Shown in pieces: positions 9,433 to 18,892 of a DNA stretch of 64,000 nucleotides. Source of the DNA: Idiomarina rhizosphaerae (GTDB lineage Bacteria; Pseudomonadota; Gammaproteobacteria; Enterobacterales; Alteromonadaceae); assembly GCF_024159085.1 (NCBI RefSeq), contig NZ_JAMZDE010000007.1:186001-250000 (forward strand). The letters run 5' to 3'. Numbering within the stretch: the stretch's first letter is position 1; each line of letters opens with the position of its first letter. The notes under the pieces are model-generated. The model saw nothing but the letters and a program-made list of their open reading frames with translations. It searched no databases and had not been told where the DNA came from. A program made the position numbers and the translations under genes.

Positions 9433-9743
9433 TGAATTTACTCGATGTCATTGTTTTACTGATGCTGGCAACAGCAATATGGGTGTTCTGGCAACATCGC
9501 CAACAGTCAGAAAGTGCGCAAAAACATGCGGTATTTTACTGTAAGCAGCAAGGGCTTCAGTTTTTAGATATTCGTCGCGAGGAGACACGTTGGTCGTTTA
9601 AAGGCAGCCAGCCGGGCTGGCGTAGTACTTTTAAAATGGGCTTTAGTAGCGACGGCGAGACTCGTTATGAAGGCGACTTAACCCTTCATAACCAGCGTTT
9701 GGTCGGCGTAGAATTACCGCCCTTTAGAATTCCCGCGCAATAA
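9432..9743 (+). CDS. DUF3301 family membrane-anchored protein
   Basis: A 103-residue protein with one N-terminal membrane helix (about residues 3-20, LLDVIVLLMLATAIWVFW) and a soluble C-terminal domain containing FYCKQQGLQFLD and a YEGDLTLHNQRLV strand region. These match the DUF3301 family, whose function is unknown. It is coupled by a one-base overlap to the DUF3549 gene. It ends one base before the convergent acetyltransferase gene. Confidence 0.8.
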   Translation: MNLLDVIVLLMLATAIWVFWQHRQQSESAQKHAVFYCKQQGLQFLDIRREETRWSFKGSQPGWRSTFKMGFSSDGETRYEGDLTLHNQRLVGVELPPFRIPAQ

Positions 9744-9744
9744 T

Positions 9745-10425
9745 TTAACCAGGCTGCCGTTGGTAGAACAGGACTTCACCGGGCAGCTTTTCAACTTCTA
9801 TCTGAGCTTGTATGCGGTAGCCGCGCTTTTTAAAGAAAGCCTGATAATCCGAACGAGTGACATAAACGGCTATCCCTTGTGATTCCGGATCTTCTTCAAA
9901 AACCGCTTTCGCGGCTTCAACAAGTAAGTGCCCCACTCCCTGCGACTGATACTGTGGTGCTACCGCAATAAATGCCAGCATATGGTAAGGCACATCCGGC
10001 ATCGCTTCCTGAATTAAGCGTTCCTTTTCAAGTACCTGTTTAGTACTTAAAAAACCAGCCGTGAGCAACATGCTTATCCGCCAGTGCCAGAAACGCCCAG
10101 AACCAAAGCTTTTGCCAGGGCGGGTAAGACACGCGACACCTAATAGTGTGCCACCGTCTCTAATACCAATAATAGGCTGTCCGCTTTCCCAAAAAGCGTT
10201 TAAGTCTTCGCGGATAGCCGCGCGTAAACGCTTATCGTAGTCAGGTTTGTCTGACCGGAAAATCTTTTGCAGCAATTCATCATCGTAATAAGTCTGGAAC
10301 AAAAGCGAGGCCGCTAATTTCAGGTCTTCAGCAACAAGGTAAACCAGCTCGCCCTGAACATGCTCACTGCTGTTCTCACCTGCCTCATCAATTTCGCTTT
10401 CCGTTTTTTCTGTCAGACCCTGCAT
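9745..10425 (-). CDS. GNAT family N-acetyltransferase
   Basis: A 226-residue GNAT-type acetyltransferase. The acetyl-CoA binding motif A is visible near residues 155-170 (FIAVAPQYQSQGVGHLLVEA, with the Q-x-x-G-x-G/A pattern), followed by a C-terminal strand region YVTRSDYQAFFKKRGYRI typical of the fold. The N-terminal 20 residues are acidic and may not be part of the fold. The ATG at 10425 lacks an obvious ribosome binding site, so the true start could be further in. The substrate cannot be told from sequence or from neighbours. Confidence 0.82.
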   Translation of the reverse strand: MQGLTEKTESEIDEAGENSSEHVQGELVYLVAEDLKLAASLLFQTYYDDELLQKIFRSDKPDYDKRLRAAIREDLNAFWESGQPIIGIRDGGTLLGVACLTRPGKSFGSGRFWHWRISMLLTAGFLSTKQVLEKERLIQEAMPDVPYHMLAFIAVAPQYQSQGVGHLLVEAAKAVFEEDPESQGIAVYVTRSDYQAFFKKRGYRIQAQIEVEKLPGEVLFYQRQPG

Positions 10426-10519
10426 AGTGAATAGCCAATTGTTAGTTTTTCATAACACCAACTTAACCATTTTTCGGAATTCTGTCGAGAGCCATTTCTC
10501 CACTATTCCAGCAAAGCTG

Positions 10520-11074
10520 TCACCAAGAGTTTTTGCCTGCATCAATTTGAGGCTGGCAATTATCAAGCCAGTCAGCCAATGAGTCCGACAGAACTTCGTG
10601 CTGTTCTTTACCTACCCACTCAAGTCCAACCGCACCACTTTGGTTATCTAGGGTTACCAATAAGCCGTCATCCTCGCTGCCTAAACCAATAAAGACAGTT
10701 TCAGGTTGCTTCAAACGACGCTTCATTAAAATGTGACCAGTAATATTTTCTAATAAACGCTCACCGTCTTCCAAACTCTGCGTTTGTAGTAAGCTAATTG
10801 TGTGCCCCTGATAATCAAGCGCAAGGTCTCCTGCGTACCAGCGACCAAACAAAGTCTTAATACTTTCATGAAAACTCACTTCCAAAGCACTCTCAAGATC
10901 ATCAAAGTTTAACGCTTCGGGTTGCCGGCTCGGCGTCCATTCAACGGTATTCTCATCAATAACAGTTCCGTAAATTGGGCTATTCCACTCTTCTACGTAC
11001 TCTGTATAGCGCACAGGAACATTCTCCTGATAGCGCATCATTAGTGCATCGATTGATTCTTCTAACGTCTTCAT
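10520..11074 (-). CDS. syd: SecY-interacting protein Syd
   Basis: Syd is a cytosolic-face membrane-associated protein that binds SecY and is thought to monitor translocon integrity. The 184-residue protein has the family pattern: N-terminal helix EESIDALMMRYQE, the segment EEWNSPIYG, the VEWTPSR strand, a central LFGRWYAGDLALDYQG, and the C-terminal GLEWVGKEQHEVLSDSLADWL. The ATG at 11074 gives normal length; the frame continues upstream to 11167 but would overlap queF. It is divergent from queF, as in several gammaproteobacteria including E. coli, where syd, queF and yqcC are neighbours. Confidence 0.92.
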   Translation of the reverse strand: MKTLEESIDALMMRYQENVPVRYTEYVEEWNSPIYGTVIDENTVEWTPSRQPEALNFDDLESALEVSFHESIKTLFGRWYAGDLALDYQGHTISLLQTQSLEDGERLLENITGHILMKRRLKQPETVFIGLGSEDDGLLVTLDNQSGAVGLEWVGKEQHEVLSDSLADWLDNCQPQIDAGKNSW

Positions 11075-11110
11075 CTGGTACTTACACCTAAGAAAATTTA
11101 CAATACGGCC

Positions 11111-11140
11111 ATTGTACTTACGGAGCGACTTAAATGCCAA
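11111..11140 (-). promoter_or_regulatory. Candidate promoter for syd
   Basis: On the minus strand TTGGCA (11135-11140) and TACAAT (11111-11116) are spaced by 18 bases. The -35 box overlaps the start codon of the divergent queF gene. A mirror TACAAT on the plus strand (11099-11104) makes this a 6-bp inverted repeat. Confidence 0.4.
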
Positions 11141-11958
11141 AGAAGGACGCACTAGACCATTTATCACTGGGTCAGCACACCGACTACCCTAATGAATATG
11201 ATCCGAAGCAGCTGCAGCCAGTCCCCCGCTCACTGAATCGGGAACCTATAGGGCTTAAAGATAAGCTACCTTTTTCAGGTGTGGATTTATGGACCGGTTA
11301 TGAAATCTCCTGGCTAAATTCAAACGGACTGCCACAGGTTGCGGTAGGTTATTTTTCGGTGCCGGCCGAAAGCCCTAACCTGATCGAATCCAAGTCGTTT
11401 AAGCTTTATTTAAACAGCTTCAATGACTCGCGTTTTGGCACTTGGGAGCGTGTGCAACAACTGATGGAAACCGACCTGTCCGCTTGTGCCGGTGCGCCGG
11501 TTAACGTCAAGCTGAGACATTTATCTGAGCTGGAAGGTGAATCGGTGGCGACTTTCCCGGGTCATTGCATAGATGATCAGAATATTAGTATTTCGCATTA
11601 CGACTATCAGCCGTCACTACTTGCTACAGAACAAAATGAAACAGAAGAAGAACTGCACAGTCACCTGTTAAAATCGAACTGCCTGATAACCAATCAACCC
11701 GATTGGGGTTCGGTTTACATTCATTATCAGGGGCCGAAACTGGATCGCGCGGCGCTGCTGGCTTATCTGGTCTCATTCAGACGTCATAACGAATTCCACG
11801 AGCAATGCGTTGAGCGCATTTATCAGGATCTGAAGGCACTAAGAATGAAGAAGTTGACGGTTTACGCCCGTTACACACGTCGTGGTGGTCTGGACATAAA
11901 CCCATTTCGTTCCGACTTCGAGCCAGCGCTGCAAATGCAACGCATGGCCCGACAATAA
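11134..11958 (+). CDS. queF: NADPH-dependent 7-cyano-7-deazaguanine reductase
   Basis: QueF reduces preQ0 to preQ1 in queuosine biosynthesis. At 274 residues it is the long, two-lobed proteobacterial form (E. coli 282). Landmarks: [18 protein letters not shown] in the N-terminal lobe, the [12 protein letters not shown] segment with the catalytic Cys near residue 189, and the [15 protein letters not shown] motif that binds substrate. A GGAG ribosome binding site precedes ATG 11134. No preQ1-type riboswitch is seen in the short 59-base gap upstream. Confidence 0.95.
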   Translation: MPKKDALDHLSLGQHTDYPNEYDPKQLQPVPRSLNREPIGLKDKLPFSGVDLWTGYEISWLNSNGLPQVAVGYFSVPAESPNLIESKSFKLYLNSFNDSRFGTWERVQQLMETDLSACAGAPVNVKLRHLSELEGESVATFPGHCIDDQNISISHYDYQPSLLATEQNETEEELHSHLLKSNCLITNQPDWGSVYIHYQGPKLDRAALLAYLVSFRRHNEFHEQCVERIYQDLKALRMKKLTVYARYTRRGGLDINPFRSDFEPALQMQRMARQ

Positions 11959-11962
11959 TTGA

Positions 11963-13768
11963 TTAAGCGTTAGGGTGCGGAATTTGTAACCATTGCAGGA
12001 AACGAGCTTTCTGTTTAGCAGTAGGCTCGTCTAATGGTTCAATTTTTGCGTCAGTTGCAGGAGTTGGTTGCACCGTTAAGGTTTTCTTGTGCAACTGGTC
12101 GCGACGGAAGAATGTCACTTCAATTGAATCACCCGTTTTATATTCAGCAAAAGCTTCTTTAAAGCGACCATCAACTACGGTGTGTCCGTCGTAAGCAACA
12201 ATGACATCGCCCGGCGTAAAGCCCGCTTCCCAGGCGGGGCTGCCCTTACTAACCCGAGTCAACTCCATACCGCCGCTGACTTCGCTGGCACTCCAGCCAG
12301 CCCAGACTTTCTCAGCTTCGGGTTCGCCCTCGTCTTCATCCTTGTCCTGATCGTAAACCAGCTCTAAACCCACCTGCTCCAGCATGCTCTCAAACGGAAT
12401 ATCTGCGGCCGGACTTTCAACATTCTCTTGCCACCAGTCCTGCCAGGACTCACCCGTTAAATCTTTCAAAATAGTTAGCACGTCGGCTGAGGTGAAGCCC
12501 TGCTCTTCGGCATCGAAGCGCTGATACAACTCATTATGCACGTCGCGATAGCTAACTTCCCCATCAGTTGTTTTCAACAATTCGCTGTCCAGCAGCCAGG
12601 AAACCAGAGCACCTTCCGAATAAATATTCACAGAATCGTTGTGCGCGCGGTCTCCATATTGATCAATCCACGCCTCAAAAGAGGCTTCAGCCACTGACAT
12701 AACCTCCCGGCCTGGCTTTGATCGATAACGGTCAATACTGGTTGCTACTCGTTCAAAATACTCAGACGGCTCCATAATGCCCGCCTGTAATAACAAATGG
12801 TTCTGGAAGTAACTCGTTGAACCTTCCGCAATCCAGAATAAATCGGTGTAGTTTTCCTCTTGATAATCGTATGGAACCAGCCCGTCCGGACGATAAGCTT
12901 TCACGTTCCATGTATGCACAAACTCGTGTGACGCTGTGGACATAAACGACAGGTAGTCATCGCGACTGGCAAAGCTGTATCTGGGACGTTGTATAATGGT
13001 TGAGTTTTTATGCTCAGTTGCGCCACCCGCGCCAGTTGTCGCGTGGATCATGAAAACATAACGCTCAAATGGATAACTGCTCCAAATCGAGTCACCGGTA
13101 GCGACCAGCTTTTGTAAGTCCTCGACCGTTTTTTCAGCGTCGTAGTTACCCTCCCCCCAGAATACGACTTCATAATCGCGATCATCCTGAGTGAATTCAT
13201 AGTGTTTGTTAATACCCGTCTCTATGGGCGAGTCAACTAAGACATCCCAGTTTGCGGCCGAGAACTGGTGCTCGCCTTCTCTTTCCATACCGGAGTAACT
13301 CTTCCACTCGCCCGGAACATCCAGAGAAACGGACACCGGCTCATCACGCCAGGCGTCTGCATACATAAATACAGCGGATGCATCTAAGTAGGCATGAGTG
13401 TCATCGATATGCCGACTGCGACGCCCAAGTTGATTGGCGTAAATTTCGTAGTCAACGGTTACTTCGCCGCTGTCTTCAGGTAAATAAACGCGCCAAGTGC
13501 TTTTATCGACCTTTTCCCAGCGAAGTTCTTCCCCGTTGCTCTGGGCATCAAAGTCACGAACGCCATTAGCCAGGTTCAAAATGCGGTAATAACCTGTTCT
13601 CCAGGCTGGCATTTTTATATCCAGAAACTTAGCATCACTGGCCGGGAAGGTTATCGACACTTCGCCTTTGTGGTGCTCAGGTTGCGTTAAATCAATTTTA
13701 TAATCGGTATTTGCCAATACAATGGAAGGTGCCAACATAACACCAACAGCTAATAAGCTCTTGCGCAC
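11963..13768 (-). CDS. Secreted M61 family glycyl aminopeptidase-like metallopeptidase with PDZ domain
   Basis: A 601-residue exported protease. A signal peptide is clear (about residues 1-19, ending SIVLA). An N-terminal beta-rich region is followed by the M61 catalytic domain with the zinc motif HEFVHTWN near residue 281 and the downstream glutamate in WIAEGSTSYF near residue 316. A PDZ domain starts near residue 490 and contains SPAWEAGFTPGDVIVAYDG. This matches the M61 family, whose known members prefer Gly/Ala N-termini; the substrate here is not known. It is transcribed alone, convergent with queF and divergent from the diguanylate cyclase gene. Confidence 0.92.
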   Translation of the reverse strand: MRKSLLAVGVMLAPSIVLANTDYKIDLTQPEHHKGEVSITFPASDAKFLDIKMPAWRTGYYRILNLANGVRDFDAQSNGEELRWEKVDKSTWRVYLPEDSGEVTVDYEIYANQLGRRSRHIDDTHAYLDASAVFMYADAWRDEPVSVSLDVPGEWKSYSGMEREGEHQFSAANWDVLVDSPIETGINKHYEFTQDDRDYEVVFWGEGNYDAEKTVEDLQKLVATGDSIWSSYPFERYVFMIHATTGAGGATEHKNSTIIQRPRYSFASRDDYLSFMSTASHEFVHTWNVKAYRPDGLVPYDYQEENYTDLFWIAEGSTSYFQNHLLLQAGIMEPSEYFERVATSIDRYRSKPGREVMSVAEASFEAWIDQYGDRAHNDSVNIYSEGALVSWLLDSELLKTTDGEVSYRDVHNELYQRFDAEEQGFTSADVLTILKDLTGESWQDWWQENVESPAADIPFESMLEQVGLELVYDQDKDEDEGEPEAEKVWAGWSASEVSGGMELTRVSKGSPAWEAGFTPGDVIVAYDGHTVVDGRFKEAFAEYKTGDSIEVTFFRRDQLHKKTLTVQPTPATDAKIEPLDEPTAKQKARFLQWLQIPHPNA

Positions 13769-13919
13769 AGTTTATCTCCGTTAGTTTCGCTTTATTTGTT
13801 AGTTAACTTGTTCAGAGACTACCACAATTCACCAATAGAAAATAAATTCAGATAGGTTAGACTTTATGGGATTATCTTTCGTATTATGCGTATTGACTTC
13901 AAAATTTGGTAGGTGAGCA

Positions 13920-15443
13920 TTGGCAATACCGGAAACACCGCAAGAGCAGGTTCAGCACCTTAGCAAGAAGCTGCGACAAAGCATCCAGTCGCGTAAACAG
14001 ATAGAAGACGACTATCAGCGCGACTCGCAACGTTACTCAAACTTTGTGAACGACCTTTGTCTGGCATTAAATGGTGTTGATAGTGAGTTAGACGGTTTAC
14101 TGCATAAATTACGAGGTCACCTGCAACAAAATGCGTCAGCTGCGGTTCTAGAACCTATGATGCAACAAGTGGGTGAGGTAATTTCTCAGCATACCGTGCG
14201 TATGCAAACTCTGCTGAAAGAAACCAACGAAAGTATTAGCCTGGCATTACAGTCTATTAAGCCGCGCGATAGCGGCGGCAGAAGCCAACTACAAAAAATA
14301 GCAAATGAGTTCGAGCAACCAACAATGACGGTTTCTCATTATTTGCCATTGGTTAACCAATTGATGGCATTATCCTACCGGCAACAAGGTACTCAGACAG
14401 AAACTCCAGTAACCCAATATCAAAGTCAATTGCTTGATTTACTGAGTGAAGTCGAGTTTCTTGGAAGCGCAGCTGATACCTTGCAGCAAGTAAAAGTGGC
14501 TTTGCAAAAGCCGCAAACCAGCGAAACCTTGTTAGCTATCACCCTGAAAGTTATGCGGTTGCTATTTAACAACATTAATGATGAACGCCGCTCAGCGCAG
14601 CTGTTCCTGCAACAATTAAATGCTTCTTTAGAATCTGTTCAGAGTGTATTAGGTAAAACCATCAGCCACTCTGAAGACTTTGCCGACCAGCGACTGCACC
14701 TGAATCAACAACTAAAAAGTGGCGTTTCCGAAATAAAAGCTTGCGTCACTGACGCGTATGAACTGAACGATTTAAAAGAATCGGTCGGTTTGCAACTGCA
14801 CCGTTTAGGTGAAACTTTAAATCAGCACCTAAAGTTGCATGACGAAGAACGTCAAAGCTTTCATAGCAACACCCAGGCCATGGAGCAGAAACTTCGTGAA
14901 ACCGAAGAGCAGGTTTTACATTACAAGCAGGAGCTGGCTAAACAAAAGTTCCGCAGCTTACAGGACAACCTGACCAAGCTACCTAACCGCTCTGCTTTCG
15001 ACGAACGACTGAATCTTGAATTTCAACGTTGGATAAAAGATGAAACTGCACTCACCGTTGCAATCATCGACGTTGATCATTTCAAAAGTATCAACGACAA
15101 CTTCGGCCACATTGCCGGTGACAAGACCTTACAAGTCATCGCAGGCACGCTTAGCAAATCATTACGAGAATCAGCCTTTGTTTGTCGCTATGGTGGCGAA
15201 GAGTTTGCTATCATATTCTGTTCCGATGGACAAAGTGCCCATCAACATATAGAGAATACGCGGGAGAAAGTGGCTAATATCCCGTTTAAATTTAAAACCG
15301 ACGATATACGCATTACTATTTCCGCGGGAATAGCACAATTTAAATACAATGAAGATACACCGCTGGCGGTTTTTGAAAGAGCCGATAAGGCGCTCTATGA
15401 AGCAAAAAATAGCGGGCGCAACAAAGTCATCGCAGCCAAATAG
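13920..15443 (+). CDS. Diguanylate cyclase (GGDEF) with long helical N-terminal region
   Basis: A 507-residue cytosolic protein whose last 170 residues are a GGDEF domain: [13 protein letters not shown], the [15 protein letters not shown] metal/substrate motif and an intact active site GGEEF near residue 425. It should make c-di-GMP. The position of the inhibitory RxxD site, five residues before GGEEF, reads RESA, so product inhibition through that site is probably lost. The first 340 residues have no membrane helix and are Gln/Leu-rich, probably coiled coil, with a final heptad-like stretch before the catalytic domain. The start codon is TTG at 13920 with AGGTGA upstream; no alternative ATG is close by. 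The sensor input is unknown. Confidence 0.88.
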   Translation: MAIPETPQEQVQHLSKKLRQSIQSRKQIEDDYQRDSQRYSNFVNDLCLALNGVDSELDGLLHKLRGHLQQNASAAVLEPMMQQVGEVISQHTVRMQTLLKETNESISLALQSIKPRDSGGRSQLQKIANEFEQPTMTVSHYLPLVNQLMALSYRQQGTQTETPVTQYQSQLLDLLSEVEFLGSAADTLQQVKVALQKPQTSETLLAITLKVMRLLFNNINDERRSAQLFLQQLNASLESVQSVLGKTISHSEDFADQRLHLNQQLKSGVSEIKACVTDAYELNDLKESVGLQLHRLGETLNQHLKLHDEERQSFHSNTQAMEQKLRETEEQVLHYKQELAKQKFRSLQDNLTKLPNRSAFDERLNLEFQRWIKDETALTVAIIDVDHFKSINDNFGHIAGDKTLQVIAGTLSKSLRESAFVCRYGGEEFAIIFCSDGQSAHQHIENTREKVANIPFKFKTDDIRITISAGIAQFKYNEDTPLAVFERADKALYEAKNSGRNKVIAAK

Positions 15444-15517
15444 AAACCAACGCTGATGATCACCGCCGGCACAAGGATGACGCCGAGTCATCGTTATTAC
15501 AGGAGTATGGAAAAATA

Positions 15518-16873
15518 ATGAGAGCAAGTATTTCTCCAAGAGGCACCATGTCTCTTTTGTCACAACTGGAAATAGAACGTTTAAAGCAATCCTCAAACAG
15601 CCAACTTTATAAATTGTTTCGTAATTGCTGTCTCGCGGTTTTAAATGCCGGAAGTAATACCGACAGCAGTGCTGAAATTTACGATAAGTATAAAGATTTC
15701 GCCGTTAATATTATCCGCAAAGAGCGCGGTATTAAAATTGAGCTGATTGAACCGCCGGCAGAAGCTTTTGTTGATGGTGAACTCATTGTCGGTATTCGTG
15801 AGTTACTGGAATCTGTATTGCGCGATATCCTCTTTACCGGAGAACGATACTCAGAAGAAGAACTGAAAGACGCCGACAGCGCTACCCTAACCCACGTAGT
15901 GTTCGATATTTTACGCAACGCCCGTACTATTCAGGCCATGCAAGAGCCCGATATGGTCGTCTGCTGGGGTGGTCACTCGATTAACGAAGCTGAGTACAAA
16001 TACACTAAAGAAGTGGGTTATCAGTTGGGTTTGCGTGGCTTAAACATCTGTACCGGGTGTGGTCCGGGTGCCATGAAAGGCCCTATGAAAGGCGCGACTA
16101 TTGGTCATGCTAAACAGCGTATTAGTGGTGGTCGCTACTTAGGCCTTACTGAGCCTGGCATTATTGCTGCCGAACCACCTAACCCTATCGTTAACGAACT
16201 GGTTATTTTGCCCGATATTGAAAAACGTCTGGAAGCTTTTGTTCGCTGTGCGCACGGTATTGTTATTTTCCCGGGTGGCGCTGGTACCGCTGAAGAGCTT
16301 TTGTATCTTCTTGGCATACTGATGCACCCGAAAAACCAACAACAAAGCTTACCGGTTATATTGACAGGCCCTGAAGCGTCTAAAGACTACTTTGACGCGC
16401 TGGATACCTTTATTGTTGAAACTCTGGGTGAAGAGGCTCGAGGCTTTTACCGTATTATTATTGCTGACCCCTCAGGTGTTGCACAGCACATGCACGCCGG
16501 CATGGCAGCCGTAAAACAATACCGCCGTGATTCTGGTGACGCTTACTACTTTAACTGGACCTTGTTTATTGATGAAAACTTCCAGCGCCCGTTCTACCCG
16601 ACTCACGAAAATGTTGCGTCACTGAACCTGCACCCGGAACAACCTAAGGAAGAGTTAGCAGCAGACTTACGCCGTGCATTCTCAGCTATTGTGGCCGGTA
16701 ATGTTAAAGATGGTGGCATTCGCCAAATTAGGGAAAAAGGTGTATTTACCATTCATGGTGAAAAAGAGTTAATGAAACGACTGGACGTATTGTTAAGAGC
16801 ATTCGTCGAACAAGGACGTATGAAATTGCCAGGTTCGGTGTATCATCCTTGTTATAAGGTTGTTACTGACTGA
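15518..16873 (+). CDS. ppnN: Pyrimidine/purine nucleotide 5'-monophosphate nucleosidase (LOG family)
   Basis: PpnN (YgdH) hydrolyses nucleoside monophosphates to ribose 5-phosphate and free base, and in E. coli is controlled by (p)ppGpp. The 451-residue protein matches the E. coli enzyme (454) through its length, starting with an [14 protein letters not shown] segment and including [16 protein letters not shown] and the LOG motif PGGAGTAEE near residue 251. N- and C-terminal extensions typical of the PpnN subfamily are present. It ends 7 bases before the DUF3192 gene, which suggests one transcript. The 74-base gap upstream holds an AGGAG but no clear promoter. Confidence 0.95.
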   Translation: MRASISPRGTMSLLSQLEIERLKQSSNSQLYKLFRNCCLAVLNAGSNTDSSAEIYDKYKDFAVNIIRKERGIKIELIEPPAEAFVDGELIVGIRELLESVLRDILFTGERYSEEELKDADSATLTHVVFDILRNARTIQAMQEPDMVVCWGGHSINEAEYKYTKEVGYQLGLRGLNICTGCGPGAMKGPMKGATIGHAKQRISGGRYLGLTEPGIIAAEPPNPIVNELVILPDIEKRLEAFVRCAHGIVIFPGGAGTAEELLYLLGILMHPKNQQQSLPVILTGPEASKDYFDALDTFIVETLGEEARGFYRIIIADPSGVAQHMHAGMAAVKQYRRDSGDAYYFNWTLFIDENFQRPFYPTHENVASLNLHPEQPKEELAADLRRAFSAIVAGNVKDGGIRQIREKGVFTIHGEKELMKRLDVLLRAFVEQGRMKLPGSVYHPCYKVVTD

Positions 16874-16880
16874 AGGATTT

Positions 16881-17267
16881 ATGAAAAATAAAGTCTTTGT
16901 CATACTCTCCATTGGCGCTGTTTCTTATCTAGCTATAGTAGGAGCAGTGCTGATGCTTTATCAGGCTGATCCTGCTGATTTACAGTGGCAGGAACGAGAA
17001 ACCTACAACGCCAGACAAATTGGTCAATTTGATCTCGGTATGTCCAAAGATAGCGTTATCCGAGTTTTAGGCTCACCAGACATAACTGAAGCAAAAGCGT
17101 CATCTGAAGGCGACATGCAAGTTTTGTTTTATCGAACTCATCACGTGACTTCTGACGGAATAACGACTAAAGATGAATGTACCCCTTTGGTTTTTCGCGA
17201 TAATAAGCTTATCGCCTGGGGCAACGACTCTTATCGTGACTATCAGAATTATCAGAGGCGAGAATGA
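16881..17267 (+). CDS. DUF3192 family membrane-anchored protein
   Basis: A 128-residue protein with an N-terminal hydrophobic segment (about residues 4-26, VFVILSIGAVSYLAIVGAVL) and a soluble domain with GQFDLGMSKDSVIRVLGSPD, a SmpA/OmlA-like motif, ending in a Cys-containing strand DECTPLVFRDNKLIAWG. This is the DUF3192 pattern. It lacks a lipobox, so it is more likely an inner membrane-anchored periplasmic protein than a lipoprotein. ATG 16881 is preceded by AAGGA. It overlaps the next gene by four bases (ATGA). Confidence 0.8.
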   Translation: MKNKVFVILSIGAVSYLAIVGAVLMLYQADPADLQWQERETYNARQIGQFDLGMSKDSVIRVLGSPDITEAKASSEGDMQVLFYRTHHVTSDGITTKDECTPLVFRDNKLIAWGNDSYRDYQNYQRRE

Positions 17268-18787
17268 GAGAACTGACCGAGTGTTGTGAAAAAGCGGCAA
17301 GTTTACTGAAACAACACGACGTTCGTCAGCTTTATCGTCTGGTTCAGTTTATTGATGAAGAATATCAGCAAAACCGCTGGCCTGAACTGCTTCCCCTTTA
17401 CGCTCAGCAACACGCTCCGGCGAACAACCAGCTAGTAAGTGAGTTACTCGCGCTTTGTGTAAACGCGTTGTATTGCGGCTACCAATGGTCTTTGCACTCA
17501 CATTATCGCCGAATTCTGGCCGCTGCTTGTGTCAGTGAAAAACTTAACCCAGACCCTGTCCACTGGAAGCAGTTGCATTTAAGACAGCCTCTGTGGCTCT
17601 CTGCTTTAGAGCCTTTAACACTAAAGTCCGCTGACATTGTCGTTTTTCGCTACTGGGTTAACGCCTTAACTCAGGTTCAACTGCAACGCGGCGAATCCAC
17701 ACAGGCATTTTTTCCCTTATTAAACGGCAAATTCCGCTATCGCTTCTGGACGCTGTTAAATCAGCAGGATGCGCTTCCGGTACGGCTAACCGGGCAAAAA
17801 TTTTCACATCATAAAAACCAACAGACCGCAGTACTTTTAGGTTTTGAAGGAAAGCATCAGATTCTGGCTCTATTACATAAGCTGGACAGCCCGTTTTATG
17901 TCAGCCCGGACGAAACACAAAACTGGCAAGTTAACGACAAGCCTTTGACTCAGGAACAGATGAACGCTCTGGCTCAGCACCGTTTGCTAAAACACGAGCA
18001 GAAAAGTGCAACACAACAAACGCCCAGACAACTGTTACGCGCAATAAACCGTTACGCCAATGCCAGTGGCGCCTTAAACGCAGTAATTCAGCAAATTAAC
18101 CAACTGCCTTTTTTAGCCAGCAGTCTTCATGCCGCCGTGCATCAGAGCGAACGCATTGGCTACAGCGAAGCCAGCCGTATGGACTTGAAACAGTCTTATT
18201 TATGGCTAGGCTCTAAACGGGCTTCTGTTATTCTTGCCACCGCTTTTTTGCAGCACCAGTTTTCATTAAATACCATTCCTCTGCATAACGCATTGATGCA
18301 AAAGCTCGGCTTACTGACCACAACGCTACAGCACTTATCGGCAGAAACCGGCGTTAGCCTGCCAACCCCGGCACCACTACTTGCCCTACTTTCAGGGTCC
18401 GATCTTTTTCGTCACCCGGAGCTGCTTAAATCGGCAAAGTGGCCCCGTCCGCGCGAAATAGAGCACTGCTACAGTACAAGTTGGGTAGGCTCTGCGCTGG
18501 ATATCAGTGACTTTCGTCGCAGTCGACAATTAGTTAAACGCTGGCAATTGTCCCCGGCTACCGAAAACTTATTAAACCCGGATAAAGCCGAAGCCAGTAA
18601 ATTAAGTGCGCTATTTTTCTTAGCTCATTATTTAACACTAAGCACTTATTATCCCGATGTGTCGTTAAGCAGTTCAGTAAAATCGATGCTAAAGTCTTAT
18701 TGTCAGCAACTGCAAATAAACAATGAGCAACTGACCCGAGTTAAAGCCAAATCGGCTTTTGAAAGTCACTGTTACTCACCGTTATAA
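17264..18787 (+). CDS. HDOD-domain-like protein, degenerate
   Basis: A 507-residue cytosolic protein that I place only tentatively. Residues about 270-450 resemble an HDOD domain: QINQLPFLASSLHAAVHQSE, then MDLKQSYLWLGSKRASVILATAF, following the LPxLP...A...LG...V..L pattern of HDOD proteins, which are signal-output domains related to HD phosphohydrolases but without the metal ligands. The N-terminal 250 residues match nothing I recognise and are Leu/Gln/His-rich. Translation is coupled to the DUF3192 gene by an ATGA overlap. Confidence 0.6.
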   Translation: MRELTECCEKAASLLKQHDVRQLYRLVQFIDEEYQQNRWPELLPLYAQQHAPANNQLVSELLALCVNALYCGYQWSLHSHYRRILAAACVSEKLNPDPVHWKQLHLRQPLWLSALEPLTLKSADIVVFRYWVNALTQVQLQRGESTQAFFPLLNGKFRYRFWTLLNQQDALPVRLTGQKFSHHKNQQTAVLLGFEGKHQILALLHKLDSPFYVSPDETQNWQVNDKPLTQEQMNALAQHRLLKHEQKSATQQTPRQLLRAINRYANASGALNAVIQQINQLPFLASSLHAAVHQSERIGYSEASRMDLKQSYLWLGSKRASVILATAFLQHQFSLNTIPLHNALMQKLGLLTTTLQHLSAETGVSLPTPAPLLALLSGSDLFRHPELLKSAKWPRPREIEHCYSTSWVGSALDISDFRRSRQLVKRWQLSPATENLLNPDKAEASKLSALFFLAHYLTLSTYYPDVSLSSSVKSMLKSYCQQLQINNEQLTRVKAKSAFESHCYSPL

Positions 18788-18892
18788 CCTACATTCACTG
18801 GCTGAATAATGCTTTGCTAGTCAGTATTAGCGCGGCAATGGTAGAATTACCATTCCTGTTTTTGTTGTAACACGGTTTAAAGGAATCAATTC

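Noticed and set aside
11075-11133. A preQ1 riboswitch upstream of queF
   Set aside because: Only 59 bases are available and no matching pseudoknot or A-rich tail could be found.
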